Origin: an uncultured Eubacterium sp.
GTDB taxonomy: Bacteria > Bacillota > Clostridia > Lachnospirales > Lachnospiraceae
DNA length: 64,000 nt
NCBI GenBank assembly: GCA_900548465.1
Contig: URKY01000002.1
Span: forward strand, 68,296-132,295
Direction: 5' to 3'
Below the pieces are notes generated by a model. It saw only the letters and a program-made list of their open reading frames with translations. It was not told the DNA's origin and searched no databases. How positions within the stretch are numbered: position 1 is the first letter of the stretch; each line of letters starts with the position of its first letter. This document shows positions 7,490 through 17,199 of the stretch, piece after piece. The position numbers and the translations under genes are program-made.

Positions 7490-8359
7490 TTAATTTTGTA
7501 TAAATTTTGTAAGATAAAGTTGTTCTGTAAGATTTAATTTTTTCAATAATTTCATTGTGTTTTCGGCTTTCTCTAAATTGTCATAGATACCGAAGACTGT
7601 AGGTCCGCTTCCACTCATTATTGAATTTAGAGCGCCATTTTCAATCATCATCTTTTTAATATCTGCGATTATTGGATATTCCGGTACAGTTACATCTTCC
7701 ATAACGTTGTATAAAAGGGAAGACATTTTGTATAAGTCACCATTTTTTATTGCCTCTGCCATTCCATCAATGTCCGGGCGTTTGGTTATTTCATTCGGTC
7801 TTATGTGTCCATAAACAAAAGCTGTTGAAACTGAAACAGGTGGCTTTGCGATTATAACATGACATTCAGGTGGAGTAGGAAGTGGCGTTAATATTTCACC
7901 AATTCCTTCTGCTATGGCCGTTTTCCCTAATACGCAGTAAGGAACATCCGCCCCTAATTTTACACCACGTTTCATCAGGTCTTCCTTTGACAATTTAAGG
8001 TCAAACATTTCATTTATTCCCATTAACGTAGTGGCGCAATCGGAACTTCCTCCTGCCATCCCCCCTGCTATAGGTATCCTTTTATTTATCTTTATTTCTA
8101 TTCCCTGATGTATGTCGAATTCATCAAACAGCAATTTTGCTGCCATATAAGCAAGGTTTCCCTTTTCATTTTCCAAAACAAACTTATCGGTAGCAACTAT
8201 TATTTCATCTTTCCTGTCAGTTTTAGTTATAATAATATCGTCATATACATCCACCATTTGCATAATCATTTTCAAATTATGATAACCGTCAGGTCTCTTT
8301 CTCAGTACATCTAATCCTAAATTTATTTTTCCGTATGCTTTAAGTGCTAATTTATCCAT
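7490..8359 (-). CDS. ispE: 4-diphosphocytidyl-2-C-methyl-D-erythritol kinase
   Basis: 289 residues. A GHMP-superfamily kinase of the MEP isoprenoid pathway, phosphorylating CDP-methylerythritol at its 2-hydroxyl. Motifs are AYGKINLGLDV with RPDGYHNL at the N-terminus, the glycine-rich ATP loop PIAGGMAGGSSDCA, and MSGSGPTVFG near the C-terminus. I start at the ATG at 8359 because GGAGG lies 7 bp upstream; the ATG two codons earlier is too close to it. The next gene upstream on the same strand is the SPOCS/LysM gene. Confidence 0.93.
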   Translation of the reverse strand: MDKLALKAYGKINLGLDVLRKRPDGYHNLKMIMQMVDVYDDIIITKTDRKDEIIVATDKFVLENEKGNLAYMAAKLLFDEFDIHQGIEIKINKRIPIAGGMAGGSSDCATTLMGINEMFDLKLSKEDLMKRGVKLGADVPYCVLGKTAIAEGIGEILTPLPTPPECHVIIAKPPVSVSTAFVYGHIRPNEITKRPDIDGMAEAIKNGDLYKMSSLLYNVMEDVTVPEYPIIADIKKMMIENGALNSIMSGSGPTVFGIYDNLEKAENTMKLLKKLNLTEQLYLTKFIQN

Positions 8360-8405
8360 ATGCATTCCTCCAAAATTTCTATCTAAAGTATACTTTTTTT
8401 ACGTC

Positions 8406-9959
8406 CTATTGACAAGATTTTATAAGAATAAGCCTGTCACCTTTCTTTATGTGTTCACTTGTAAGTTCGTTAATCTCCATTATTTTTTCAATAGTTGTAT
8501 AATTTTCTTTTGCCAGTTTCCACAGTGTATCACCCGGCTTTACAATGTATCCTTTTAACACCGGTGCGGCATTCACTTTTTCCATATCTATTGGTTCTTC
8601 CTTAATGTCGCATATAAAGGTTTTCTTTTCTTCTTTAAACACGAGAGTTTCTAATGCAATAACTGCCTTTATTTCTACCTCCTGTGTGCTAATCATATTT
8701 GCATTAACCTGTTCTACGCGCCAGTTAATATAATATTTGTCTTCCGGTGAAATTCCCTCCGCATCTATTCTGTGTTCAAATTCTGCTTCCTGCCATTTAT
8801 GGCAAATAGGTCTTGTATCATCAGAAGAAACATAAATTACATATGCTCTGATTTTTCCTACTGCTTTTAATCCGTTATCACTGATAAATATCTTTTCGAC
8901 TTTTACATCTGCACCGCTGCTGCATATTTGAAGAATATGTCCCTTGCTTTCATCAATGTCCAATTTAATTGTATTTTTTGTTCTTGATTCATTTTTTACA
9001 AGAAGTCTTTCATATTTTTTCTCCTCTGTTACAGGAATCAGATTAACATCCGGAGCGTATACATCTTCCAAAACATCTACCCGGGTTTCTTCATATATTT
9101 TAATGTTTAATTTAAGCAATGCATTAATAAAAATATCTCTTGTTTCATTGTCCTGATTCATTTCCACATCTGCACTGACATTGTGAAGTTCCGTATTAAC
9201 ATAGGAAACCAAATCTTCTCTTGCTTCCGTAGTTTCTACAGTGCCTCCAAAATTTAAAGTAGTGTCAATCCACTGCCCCGGCATCATGTCATCCTGTGGA
9301 GCATACACAATAAACACTTTTAACTCTCCGCCAATATGTATAACACCATCCATCATTTTAGTTGTTATGTTTTTAATTCTGATATCTTTCCATACAATTT
9401 TTCCAATATCCGGCTTTCCCGTTGGAACAGATATTCTCTCATTAATTCTAAATGTGTCATTTTTATCCGCAATAATAGATAATCCTTCTATCTCTGCGTA
9501 TCGCGTCATCATGTTATTCTTATTCGCACCACATACTACTTCCATATCTTCAAGCTGCTCAATTGTAATATATGCCATAATTGTTGTTTTGTATATATAG
9601 TTTTCTTCATCAACAGTTTTAACCGAAGAGCTTATTACAACCAGTTTTACCTGGGCATTGCAGTTATCGTCTATACCGTTAATTTTCACATTTTCCTCAA
9701 AAGGTATTTCATTTTCAATTCCACATATCATATCCGAGCCGTCAGAATAATAAAGCATTTCATACGAAACCGTTCCATTAATTACAACCTGACCATTTCT
9801 GACAGATACATTGTCCAGCGTAACAAAATCCTTCCATGCAACCACATTATTTATGGGATTATCTGCCTCCGTAATTCTGTCTTCGTGGTTTACATAAAAG
9901 TTTGCTACTTCACTTTTTACTATTTTGTTCATTCTGATATTGTTTTTACTTAAATCCAT
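8406..9959 (-). CDS. SPOCS (DUF3794) repeats plus C-terminal LysM protein
   Basis: 517 residues, no signal peptide. Beta-rich segments of about 100–120 residues recur (for example WKDFVTLDNVSVRNGQVVING near residue 42, then similar blocks after about 170 and 330). They match the SPOCS/DUF3794 domain found in spore-associated Firmicute proteins. The last 50 residues are a LysM module (YIVKPGDTLWKLAKENYTT…INEL…IKKGDRLIL) that should bind peptidoglycan. The likely role is in spore coat, cortex or envelope assembly, as in SafA- and CsxA-like proteins; this is family inference. It follows the PrcB-like lipoprotein gene and precedes ispE. Confidence 0.85.
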   Translation of the reverse strand: MDLSKNNIRMNKIVKSEVANFYVNHEDRITEADNPINNVVAWKDFVTLDNVSVRNGQVVINGTVSYEMLYYSDGSDMICGIENEIPFEENVKINGIDDNCNAQVKLVVISSSVKTVDEENYIYKTTIMAYITIEQLEDMEVVCGANKNNMMTRYAEIEGLSIIADKNDTFRINERISVPTGKPDIGKIVWKDIRIKNITTKMMDGVIHIGGELKVFIVYAPQDDMMPGQWIDTTLNFGGTVETTEAREDLVSYVNTELHNVSADVEMNQDNETRDIFINALLKLNIKIYEETRVDVLEDVYAPDVNLIPVTEEKKYERLLVKNESRTKNTIKLDIDESKGHILQICSSGADVKVEKIFISDNGLKAVGKIRAYVIYVSSDDTRPICHKWQEAEFEHRIDAEGISPEDKYYINWRVEQVNANMISTQEVEIKAVIALETLVFKEEKKTFICDIKEEPIDMEKVNAAPVLKGYIVKPGDTLWKLAKENYTTIEKIMEINELTSEHIKKGDRLILIKSCQ

Positions 9960-10012
9960 ATTCTCCCCCTTTACTAATAACTATCTATAATCTATGAACT
10001 ACAGTCTTCCAA

Positions 10013-10426
10013 TTATTCACCAAAAATTATATTTTTATCGCTATATTTAATTTTTATTACAATATACGGGTATGAATTTTCCTCCTTTTCCGTATATTTT
10101 TCCGGCCCCTTAAATTCAGTTTTTACAAAAACCGCATTTGCCGTTTCATACAAATTAGTAACAGTAATACTATAACCGCTGTATTTTTGTTTTCCATATC
10201 CGATTACAATGTAAGTATACTGTTCATCAGAGTAAGTAACCTTAAACTCCTTTTCCTTTCGTTCCTCTATAATTTTAATCACTTCTTTCGGAGTTTCCTG
10301 CGATGAAACTATAGTGTAATCCACATCATTTAGTTTTTTACTGCTTGTTTTTTCCCAGCCACAGGCAGAAGTTACTGCTATGCATATCATAAGAATTACC
10401 GTTAATTTTATTTTATTTTTCTGCAT
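10013..10426 (-). CDS. Small lipoprotein with a PrcB-like C-terminal domain
   Basis: 137 residues. A basic start (MQKNKIK), hydrophobic core and lipobox VTSAC (Cys22) mark a lipoprotein. The C-terminal 80 residues (YTYIVIGYGKQKYSGYSI, then NAVFVKTEFKGP and SYPYIVIKI) match the PrcB_C domain, named for a regulator of a spirochaete protease complex. The partner here is unknown. The ATG directly abuts the U-run of the terminator that ends the phosphoglucomutase gene, and there is no normal Shine-Dalgarno sequence. Translation may be weak, or the hairpin may matter for it. Confidence 0.72.
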   Translation of the reverse strand: MQKNKIKLTVILMICIAVTSACGWEKTSSKKLNDVDYTIVSSQETPKEVIKIIEERKEKEFKVTYSDEQYTYIVIGYGKQKYSGYSITVTNLYETANAVFVKTEFKGPEKYTEKEENSYPYIVIKIKYSDKNIIFGE

Positions 10427-10470
10427 AAAAAAACACCATAATATATCTTTTATTAAAATATATTATGGTG
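10427..10470 (-). terminator. Hairpin terminator between phosphoglucomutase and the PrcB-like gene
   Basis: CACCATAATATAT (10434–10446) pairs with ATATATTATGGTG (within 10457–10470). On the minus strand seven T's follow directly and then the ATG of the next gene. A T-run on the other side makes it potentially bidirectional. Confidence 0.85.
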
Positions 10471-10490
10471 AATATTTTTTATTCTTAATT

Positions 10491-12230
10491 TTAGTCATTA
10501 AGCATTGCGTTAATCATATCTTTCATATAATTTCCAAGTGCTTCTAACTTTTCATCTGCATCGTCAAAGTTCTTACCCTTAACTCCGTAGTAGAACTTAA
10601 GTTTCGGTTCTGTTCCTGACGGTCTTATGCAAACCCATGCCTCTTCACTCAATTCAAGATATAAAACATTTGATTTTGGAAGCCCTGTTGGAACCACTTC
10701 CTTAGTCTGCATATCTGTAATAATATCAAGTTTGTAATCTCTTACTTTCAATACGTTATAATGACCAACAGTTGTTGGAACATTTCCTCTAAGTCTTTCA
10801 AGAGTGTTCTGAATTTTTTCAATTCCTTCCTTACCTTTCAAAGTAATAGCGTGAACACCATCTCTCCAGTATCCGTATCTTTCATACATCTCTTTCATCT
10901 TATCCCAAAGAGACATACCCTTTGTCTTATAATATGCAGCTGCTTCACACAGTGCCATAGTAGCAACAATTGCATCCTTGTCTCTTGCATGAGTTCCAAT
11001 TAAGCAGCCGTAACTTTCTTCAAATCCAAATACATATGTTCCATTGCCATCTGTTTCAAATTCAAGCATCTTTTCACCGATGTATTTAAATCCTGTAAGA
11101 ACTTCTATTAAATCAATGTTATAATATTTTGCAATGTCATTAGCGAGGTTTGTACTTACTATACTCTTAACTAATGCTCCATCTTCCGGTAACATTCCTT
11201 TTTCTTTCATCTGACTGATTTCATATTCAGCTAAAAGACACCCTGACATATTTCCCGTAAGAACATGATATGTTCCAGGCTTACTTCCCTTAATGTAAAC
11301 ACCAAGCCTGTCTGCATCAGGGTCGGTAGCAAGCAATAAGTCAGCTTCTACTTCATTTCCCAACTTCACTGCAAGTTCAAAAGCCTCTGCTGATTCAGGG
11401 TTAGGATAGCTTACTGTAGGAAAATCACCATCCGGCATTTCCTGTTCCTTAACTACATATACATTTTCAAAACCAAGTTCCTTTAAAACTCTTCTTACAG
11501 GAATATTTCCTGTTCCATGAAGTGGTGTATATACAATCTTAATATCCTTCTGAACCTGTTTAATGATATCAGGATTCTTAACCTGTGTCTTTATTGCTGC
11601 AATATATTTATCATCAATGGCTTTTCCAATTGTGATATACAATCCTTTATCAATGGCTTCTGTCTTTTCCATCGTTTTCATTGTTGAATAATCTGTAATT
11701 GCCTTAACTGCATCCATTATTCCTGTATCATGAGGTGGAGTAATCTGTGCTCCATCTTCCCAATACACTTTATATCCATTATATTCTGCCGGGTTATGGC
11801 TGGCTGTAACATTAATTCCTGCAATACAACCTAACTCTCTAACAGCAAAAGATAGTTCCGGTGTAGGGCGAAGTGACTCAAATACATAGGCTTTGATTCC
11901 GTTTGCATTTAAACATAAAGCTGCTTCATCTGCGAATTCAGGTGACATATGTCTTGAATCGTATGAAATTGCTACGCCTTTATCCTGTCCTTTCATTTCG
12001 ATTATATAATTAGCAAGTCCCTGTGTAGCCTTACGTACAGTGTAAATATTCATTCTGTTAGTACCTGCACCGATAACTCCACGAAGCCCCGCTGTACCAA
12101 ATTCTAATTCCGTATAAAATCTGTCTTCAATTTCTTTTTCGTCTGATTCGATTGCTTTCAACTCTTCTTTTGTTTCTTCATCGAAATATGGGTTTGAAAG
12201 CCATTCATTATACAACTCTTTATAGTCCAT
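10491..12230 (-). CDS. pgcA: Phosphoglucomutase / phosphomannomutase
   Basis: 579 residues, the length of Firmicute alpha-phosphoglucomutases. It interconverts glucose-1- and glucose-6-phosphate. Motifs of the alpha-D-phosphohexomutase fold are in order: active serine loop TASHNPAEYNG, metal loop TDPDADRLG, sugar-specificity loop GFEESYG and phosphate-binding RPSGTEPK. The start has ATGGACTATAAAG with a GGAGGATAG upstream. It ends in a strong hairpin and is likely monocistronic. Confidence 0.93.
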   Translation of the reverse strand: MDYKELYNEWLSNPYFDEETKEELKAIESDEKEIEDRFYTELEFGTAGLRGVIGAGTNRMNIYTVRKATQGLANYIIEMKGQDKGVAISYDSRHMSPEFADEAALCLNANGIKAYVFESLRPTPELSFAVRELGCIAGINVTASHNPAEYNGYKVYWEDGAQITPPHDTGIMDAVKAITDYSTMKTMEKTEAIDKGLYITIGKAIDDKYIAAIKTQVKNPDIIKQVQKDIKIVYTPLHGTGNIPVRRVLKELGFENVYVVKEQEMPDGDFPTVSYPNPESAEAFELAVKLGNEVEADLLLATDPDADRLGVYIKGSKPGTYHVLTGNMSGCLLAEYEISQMKEKGMLPEDGALVKSIVSTNLANDIAKYYNIDLIEVLTGFKYIGEKMLEFETDGNGTYVFGFEESYGCLIGTHARDKDAIVATMALCEAAAYYKTKGMSLWDKMKEMYERYGYWRDGVHAITLKGKEGIEKIQNTLERLRGNVPTTVGHYNVLKVRDYKLDIITDMQTKEVVPTGLPKSNVLYLELSEEAWVCIRPSGTEPKLKFYYGVKGKNFDDADEKLEALGNYMKDMINAMLND

Positions 12231-12331
12231 AACTATCCTCCAACAATTTTTCCCAATCGTTTTTCATCATATCATAATATTTTTGTAATTAAAATAGAAA
12301 AAACGTTTTTTTTAACATTTTTACACTATTT

Positions 12332-13315
12332 TCATAGATTATTGATAAATTTCCACCTCAATTTTTCCTGATTTATAAACTGTTTCAATTTTTCTTCATT
12401 TTTTTCCGAATACCATGCTTTGTTTGAATTATAATAATAATTAATGATTTTCCAAAATTTTTCCGGATAAGAAATAAGATATTTAAGTACCTCATATTCC
12501 CTTACTGAAATGGGGCGCACTTTGTCATACCCTGCAAGTATACCTTCTCCTAATTTTATATTCCAATTGTTTTTCTCCATTACCTTTCTTAAAAAATCAT
12601 ACAAATCCTGTATGGCCGGTGCATAATTTACTTTTAAAAGATTTACCATAATAACCTTTCGGTTCATAAATAAAATATTATGGTAATTATAAGCTCCATG
12701 ATTTACTGTTTCGTCATTTATTGCATCCCGGTAAATTTCCTCATAAAAAGAATTATCCAACAGTTCCTTTGCTTCCATTCCCTGAGCGTGATACTGGTCA
12801 ATAATATTGTGGAGAGACATTTCAAAAAAATTCTTATTTTTTCGCTTTTTGATGTAGTTTTTGATTCGAAGAATTTCCGAATTATGTTTTTCAAATATTA
12901 CCGCCATGTTTTTACCGGCATGCAGCCGGTTTTCTTCTGTAAAGATATCTGACATGTTTTCCGTTGCATTATGAAATCCTGCAAGATTTTTTGCCGCCAT
13001 TAGAAGTTGTTCCGCATTGTTGTTACTGCAGTCTTCCGCCACAAACCATTTTTTTAATATGTAAGGGTATCCGTCCTCACTGATTGTTACATACTCTCCC
13101 TCTTTGTTTGCCACAACACTGTCTACCGTAAATCCCTTCGCCTCCAAATAATTATAAAAAGCACTCATAGTTGCCATTTTTTCATTACTGTTATTATACT
13201 CCTGCAAAATGTATCTTCCATTTTCAGTCTCACAACCGTAATTTCCTTTTGACCTATAAGTGATTTCTATCTTTAAATCATACTGTTCTAATACACTTAA
13301 CGCTTTCTCGTTCAT
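12332..13315 (-). CDS. CotS-family spore coat kinase-like protein
   Basis: 327 residues from the ATG at 13315, preceded by GGAGGGAAAGG. It has the aminoglycoside-phosphotransferase/choline-kinase-like fold of the CotS family: an N-terminal lobe with YGCETENGRYILQEY, KKWFVAEDC, the AGFHNATENM segment, then NHGAYNYHNILFMN (catalytic-loop-like) and IQDLYDFLRKVM. CotS proteins are spore-coat components or coat-modifying kinases in bacilli. The catalytic-loop Asp is not obvious (HGAYNYHN), so activity is uncertain. It lies 29 bp downstream of cca. Confidence 0.8.
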   Translation of the reverse strand: MNEKALSVLEQYDLKIEITYRSKGNYGCETENGRYILQEYNNSNEKMATMSAFYNYLEAKGFTVDSVVANKEGEYVTISEDGYPYILKKWFVAEDCSNNNAEQLLMAAKNLAGFHNATENMSDIFTEENRLHAGKNMAVIFEKHNSEILRIKNYIKKRKNKNFFEMSLHNIIDQYHAQGMEAKELLDNSFYEEIYRDAINDETVNHGAYNYHNILFMNRKVIMVNLLKVNYAPAIQDLYDFLRKVMEKNNWNIKLGEGILAGYDKVRPISVREYEVLKYLISYPEKFWKIINYYYNSNKAWYSEKNEEKLKQFINQEKLRWKFINNL

Positions 13316-13371
13316 TCCTTTCCCTCCATATCTTATTTGCATTATTCTAAAATATGAAGAAAAACATGCTG

Positions 13372-14742
13372 TTAGAACATTGTCCCTGCAATATCCTTTA
13401 ATATTTCTTTTTGATTTAATTTTGGATTTTCAAGAACCTTTTTTAGGAGATTTTCCAAAATGTCCCCAATGATTTCTCCTTTTGGACATCCTATGGCAAT
13501 TAAATCTTTTCCTGCAATTTTTAATTCTTTTTTCGAAGTGCAAATATCCTTTTCCACAATCTCTTCGTACTGTTTTTTTACATACAGGTATCCGTCAAAT
13601 CCCTTTTCTTTTCCATAATCGCTTTTTCCCTGAAAATCTGCATAAACCAGTTCCAGATATTTGTCATATATATCCTTTCCAATATTATGAACACTAATTC
13701 TTACATTAACAGGACTCTTTTCATATTGAACCGGTCTGTCATCATGACAATACACAAGCCTTGTCACAAACTTAATTGTTTTATTATCCATTTTCAGTCT
13801 ACGCATAATTTTCTGTGCTATTTCTGCGCCAACATGGGCATGACCATAGAAATGCATTCTCTCCGGATCTTTTTTGTCGTAAGTTATTGCCTGAGGTTTT
13901 CCTATATCATGTAAAAGTGCTGCCCATCGCATCTCTTTAGTGTTTTCCACATTTTCCATGACTTTAATTGTATGTTCCCCAACATTATATTTATGATACG
14001 GAGTATTTTGCGGACATTCCATCATTTTATCAAATTCAGGGAATATAACTTTTGTAATTCCACTTTTATATGCCGTAATTAATTTATCAGGGTGATTTGA
14101 CACAATTAATTTTTCCATCTCTACTCTTATTCGCTCTGCACTTATTTTTTCTAATGTTGGTGCAAGCTTCTCTATTGCCTTCATTGTGTCATTTTCAATT
14201 TCAAATCCAAGTTGCGCTGAAAATCTCACTGCACGAAGAATTCTTAGGGCATCCTCCCCAAAACGTTCTTCTGCAACTCCCACACATTTAATAAGCTTTC
14301 TTTCAATATCACCAATTCCGTCAAAAGCATCAATCAGCCCTACTGTAGGATTATATGCCATGGCATTAATTGTAAAATCTCTTCTCTTCAGATCTTCAAT
14401 AAGATTAGATGTAAATTCAACGCTGTCAGGATGTCTTCCATCGTTATATTCGCCATCCACTCTATACGTGGTAACTTCATATCCTACCCGCTTTATCATA
14501 ACAGTAACTGTTCCATGCTGTATTCCCGTATCTATTGTTCTGTTAAAAAGTGCCTTTACCTGCTCCGGCAGGGCTGACGTAGTAATATCCCAATCCTGAG
14601 GATTTCTTCCAAGTATGGTATCCCTTACACATCCTCCCACAGCAAATGCCTCAAAGCCATTTTCCTCAAGGACATTTATTATAAGTTTTACACTTTTAGG
14701 TATTTCTATTTTAAATTCTTTTAATCCTTCATAATTGTTCAA
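13372..14742 (-). CDS. cca: CCA tRNA nucleotidyltransferase with HD domain
   Basis: 456 residues. It adds or repairs the CCA end of tRNAs. The class II nucleotidyltransferase head shows VGGCVRDTILGR and DWDITTSA (metal Asp pair), then RRDFTINAMAYNP and the basic tRNA-binding neck (ERFGEDALRILRAVRF). A C-terminal HD phosphohydrolase domain follows (LLHDIGKP, HAHVGAE), as in many Firmicute and bacterial forms. Downstream on the same strand is the CotS-like gene. Confidence 0.93.
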   Translation of the reverse strand: MNNYEGLKEFKIEIPKSVKLIINVLEENGFEAFAVGGCVRDTILGRNPQDWDITTSALPEQVKALFNRTIDTGIQHGTVTVMIKRVGYEVTTYRVDGEYNDGRHPDSVEFTSNLIEDLKRRDFTINAMAYNPTVGLIDAFDGIGDIERKLIKCVGVAEERFGEDALRILRAVRFSAQLGFEIENDTMKAIEKLAPTLEKISAERIRVEMEKLIVSNHPDKLITAYKSGITKVIFPEFDKMMECPQNTPYHKYNVGEHTIKVMENVENTKEMRWAALLHDIGKPQAITYDKKDPERMHFYGHAHVGAEIAQKIMRRLKMDNKTIKFVTRLVYCHDDRPVQYEKSPVNVRISVHNIGKDIYDKYLELVYADFQGKSDYGKEKGFDGYLYVKKQYEEIVEKDICTSKKELKIAGKDLIAIGCPKGEIIGDILENLLKKVLENPKLNQKEILKDIAGTMF

Positions 14743-14768
14743 ATCCGTGCTCCTTCGATTTACATAAT

Positions 14769-16181
14769 TTATTTTAATATATTGTCTATAATTTCCAATG
14801 CCTTTTCCAATCTACTTTCCGGCACTGCGGAATAATTTATAATAAATTTATGTTCAAATTCTTTCAATTTATTATAACAGTAATCTGACACTCCTGAAAT
14901 ATTAATATTCTGCTGCTTTAAAAGTTCCTTAAACTTTTCATCATCTATATCTTTATTTATTCCCAATATAAAATGAAGTCCCGCATTTTCTTCCTCTATT
15001 GTAACTTTTGAATACACAGGTGACTGTTTTATTGCCCCAATTATTCTGTTTCTGTACTCTCTATAATAGTTGCGCATCCGGTTAATATGCCGTTCATAAT
15101 AACCTTTTGAAATAAAATTAGCCAAAGTATACTGTTCAAATCCCGACACTGTTCCTGAATAAAAATTTAATTCTTTATTATACTTTTCCATTAATTCATC
15201 CGGCAAAATCATATAGGCTATTCTTATGGATGGAGCAAGAGTCTTTGAAAAAGTATTCATATATATTACCCTTGAGCTGTCCATTCCTGCCATTGGTGGA
15301 ATAGGTCTTCCCGAAAACCTAAATTCACTGTCGTAATCATCTTCTATTATATAACCATTATTATTTACAGCCCATCCCAACAAATTATGTCTTCTTGATA
15401 CCGGCATAACCCTTCCTGTTGGAAACTGATGACTAGGAGATATGTGAACTGCTTTTGCATTAGTATTTACAAGCTGTTCTGTTCTAATTCCTGATTTATC
15501 CATAGGCAGGTGCAGACATCTGACTCCATTGCTCTCATATACTTTGCTTATTTTTTTGTATCCCGGATCTTCCAGGGCGATTGTACTGTCTTTTCCCAGT
15601 AACTGTACAATAATGCTGTAGAGATATTCCGTTCCTGCTCCTACGATTATATTATCCGCCTTTGCCTGAAGTCCCCTGAAATGTAACAGATAGTCCGCTA
15701 TGGCATTTCGCAGTTCCTCTACTCCTGTTGCTGCCGGGCTGGTAAGAAATGTATTTTCCTGATCTAAAAGAGTCTGTCTCATTATCTTCGACCATGTGGC
15801 AAAAGGGAAATTGTCATATACCATATGATTTGAACTAAAGTCCACGAACCACTGTTTTTTCTTTTCCTTTTTTTTACTCTCGATATTACTTTTCTTTTGA
15901 CTATTTTCATTTCTCTTCTTATAGTCAATATACTGCTCGCTTATTTCGCTTACAAAATATCCCTTCTTTTCTTCCGTATAAATATATCCCTCAACAATCA
16001 GTTGGGCGTACGCATTTTCCACGGTTATTACACTAATATTATGATTTTTTGCCATTTCACGCTTTGATGGCAGTTTTTCCTTGGACTTCAGTTTGCCCGA
16101 TAATATATCTTCTCTTATGCACTTATATAAGTATTCATATAAAGGTTCTTTTCCTTTTTTCTCAAAATCATATGTTAACAT
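14769..16181 (-). CDS. MocR-type (GntR + aminotransferase) transcriptional regulator, PdxR-like
   Basis: About 470 residues. The N-terminal winged helix (PLYEYLYKCIREDILSG, LPSKREMAKNH, ITVENAYAQL) is joined by a Lys-rich linker to a full fold-type I aminotransferase domain with DDYDSEFRF and the PLP-lysine motif NTFSKTLAPSIR. MocR proteins sense PLP or amino acids rather than catalyse. It is divergent from a pyridoxamine kinase gene, across a region with three TGGTATTAT-type boxes, so a PdxR role in vitamin B6 control is likely. I chose the ATG at 16181; an in-frame GTG four codons upstream is possible. The RBS is weak (GGGTGA). Confidence 0.87.
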   Translation of the reverse strand: MLTYDFEKKGKEPLYEYLYKCIREDILSGKLKSKEKLPSKREMAKNHNISVITVENAYAQLIVEGYIYTEEKKGYFVSEISEQYIDYKKRNENSQKKSNIESKKKEKKKQWFVDFSSNHMVYDNFPFATWSKIMRQTLLDQENTFLTSPAATGVEELRNAIADYLLHFRGLQAKADNIIVGAGTEYLYSIIVQLLGKDSTIALEDPGYKKISKVYESNGVRCLHLPMDKSGIRTEQLVNTNAKAVHISPSHQFPTGRVMPVSRRHNLLGWAVNNNGYIIEDDYDSEFRFSGRPIPPMAGMDSSRVIYMNTFSKTLAPSIRIAYMILPDELMEKYNKELNFYSGTVSGFEQYTLANFISKGYYERHINRMRNYYREYRNRIIGAIKQSPVYSKVTIEEENAGLHFILGINKDIDDEKFKELLKQQNINISGVSDYCYNKLKEFEHKFIINYSAVPESRLEKALEIIDNILK

Positions 16182-16244
16182 TTTTTCACCCACTTTTTCC
16201 GGATACGTTTAATGTCAGAATTTCCATTAATTTTTATACTTGAC

Positions 16245-16300
16245 TGGTATTATATTTTTCCTGTAATATGGCAATAGCAATAATACCATGTTGGTATTAT
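16245..16300. promoter_or_regulatory. Three-box operator between the MocR gene and pyridoxamine kinase
   Basis: TGGTATTAT occurs at 16245–16253 and 16292–16300 in the same orientation, and AATACCA (its reverse complement) at 16282–16288. The last two form an inverted repeat around 3–4 bp. TTGACT (16240–16245) with TAATAT 18 bp later is a possible promoter for the kinase, overlapping the first box. MocR regulators typically bind combined direct and inverted repeats. Confidence 0.6.
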
Positions 16301-16359
16301 ACTTTATTAAATTTATATTGTAAATTTATTATTTTGTACAATTATGATTGGAGTTATTT

Positions 16360-17196
16360 ATGAAACGTGTTCTTAGTATTCAGGATATATCGTGCTTAGG
16401 AAAGTGTTCCCTTACAGTGGCTCTTCCTATTATTTCGGCAATGGGAGTAGAAACAAGCATTGTTCCCACTGCTGTTTTGTCCACTCATACAAAATTTAAC
16501 CACTTCACTTTCAGGGATCTGACAAATGATATGGAAGGGATTAAAAACCACTGGATTTCAGAAGGGTTTAAGTTTGATGCCATTTATACCGGGTATTTAG
16601 GCAGTAAAGAACAGGTAGATATTGTTTCGGAATATTTTTCTACTTTTGGAAACAGTCATAATTATATTGTTGTTGATCCGGCAATGGCAGATAACGGAAA
16701 GATGTATACAGGCTTTACAAAAGATTTCGCCATTACAATGTCAAGGCTTTGTTCAAAGGCAGATATCATTCTCCCAAACATTTCTGAAGCCTGCTTTATG
16801 CTAAACAGGGATTATGTTGGCGAAGATGCTCCTCTACCGGTTATTAAAGAACTGCTTACAGACTTAATTAAGCTCGGCTCAAAATACGCTGTAATTACCG
16901 GGGTAAAACTTCCTGATGGAAAGCTTGGATTTATCGGATACGACAGCAGTAGTCAGGAGTTCTTTATGTATGGCACGGACGAAGTTCCTATAAAATCTCA
17001 CGGAACAGGTGATGTTTTTGCCAGCACATTTACCGGTGCCTTAATGAATGGCTATAGTGTATTTGAGTCTTTGAAAATTGCAGCAGATTTTACGTATCTT
17101 TGTATTCAGGATACTTACAATGATTCAAACGCCGTTGACTATGCAGTGAATTTTGAGACACAAATTCCTAATCTTTTGAAGATGATAAATAAATAA
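16360..17196 (+). CDS. pdxK: Pyridoxamine/pyridoxal kinase
   Basis: 278 residues from the ATG at 16360 with TTGGAG 6 bp upstream. It is a ribokinase-superfamily B6 salvage kinase that makes PLP or PMP from unphosphorylated vitamers. Evidence: the N-terminal substrate segment SIQDISCLGKCSLTVALP and the C-terminal anion-hole/catalytic motif SHGTGDVFASTFTGAL, with Asp as base. The overall length is that of the PdxK/PdxY group. Its divergent MocR neighbour suggests control by PLP level. It converges on the fic gene with only 3 bp between stop codons. Confidence 0.88.
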   Translation: MKRVLSIQDISCLGKCSLTVALPIISAMGVETSIVPTAVLSTHTKFNHFTFRDLTNDMEGIKNHWISEGFKFDAIYTGYLGSKEQVDIVSEYFSTFGNSHNYIVVDPAMADNGKMYTGFTKDFAITMSRLCSKADIILPNISEACFMLNRDYVGEDAPLPVIKELLTDLIKLGSKYAVITGVKLPDGKLGFIGYDSSSQEFFMYGTDEVPIKSHGTGDVFASTFTGALMNGYSVFESLKIAADFTYLCIQDTYNDSNAVDYAVNFETQIPNLLKMINK

Positions 17197-17199
17197 CTT

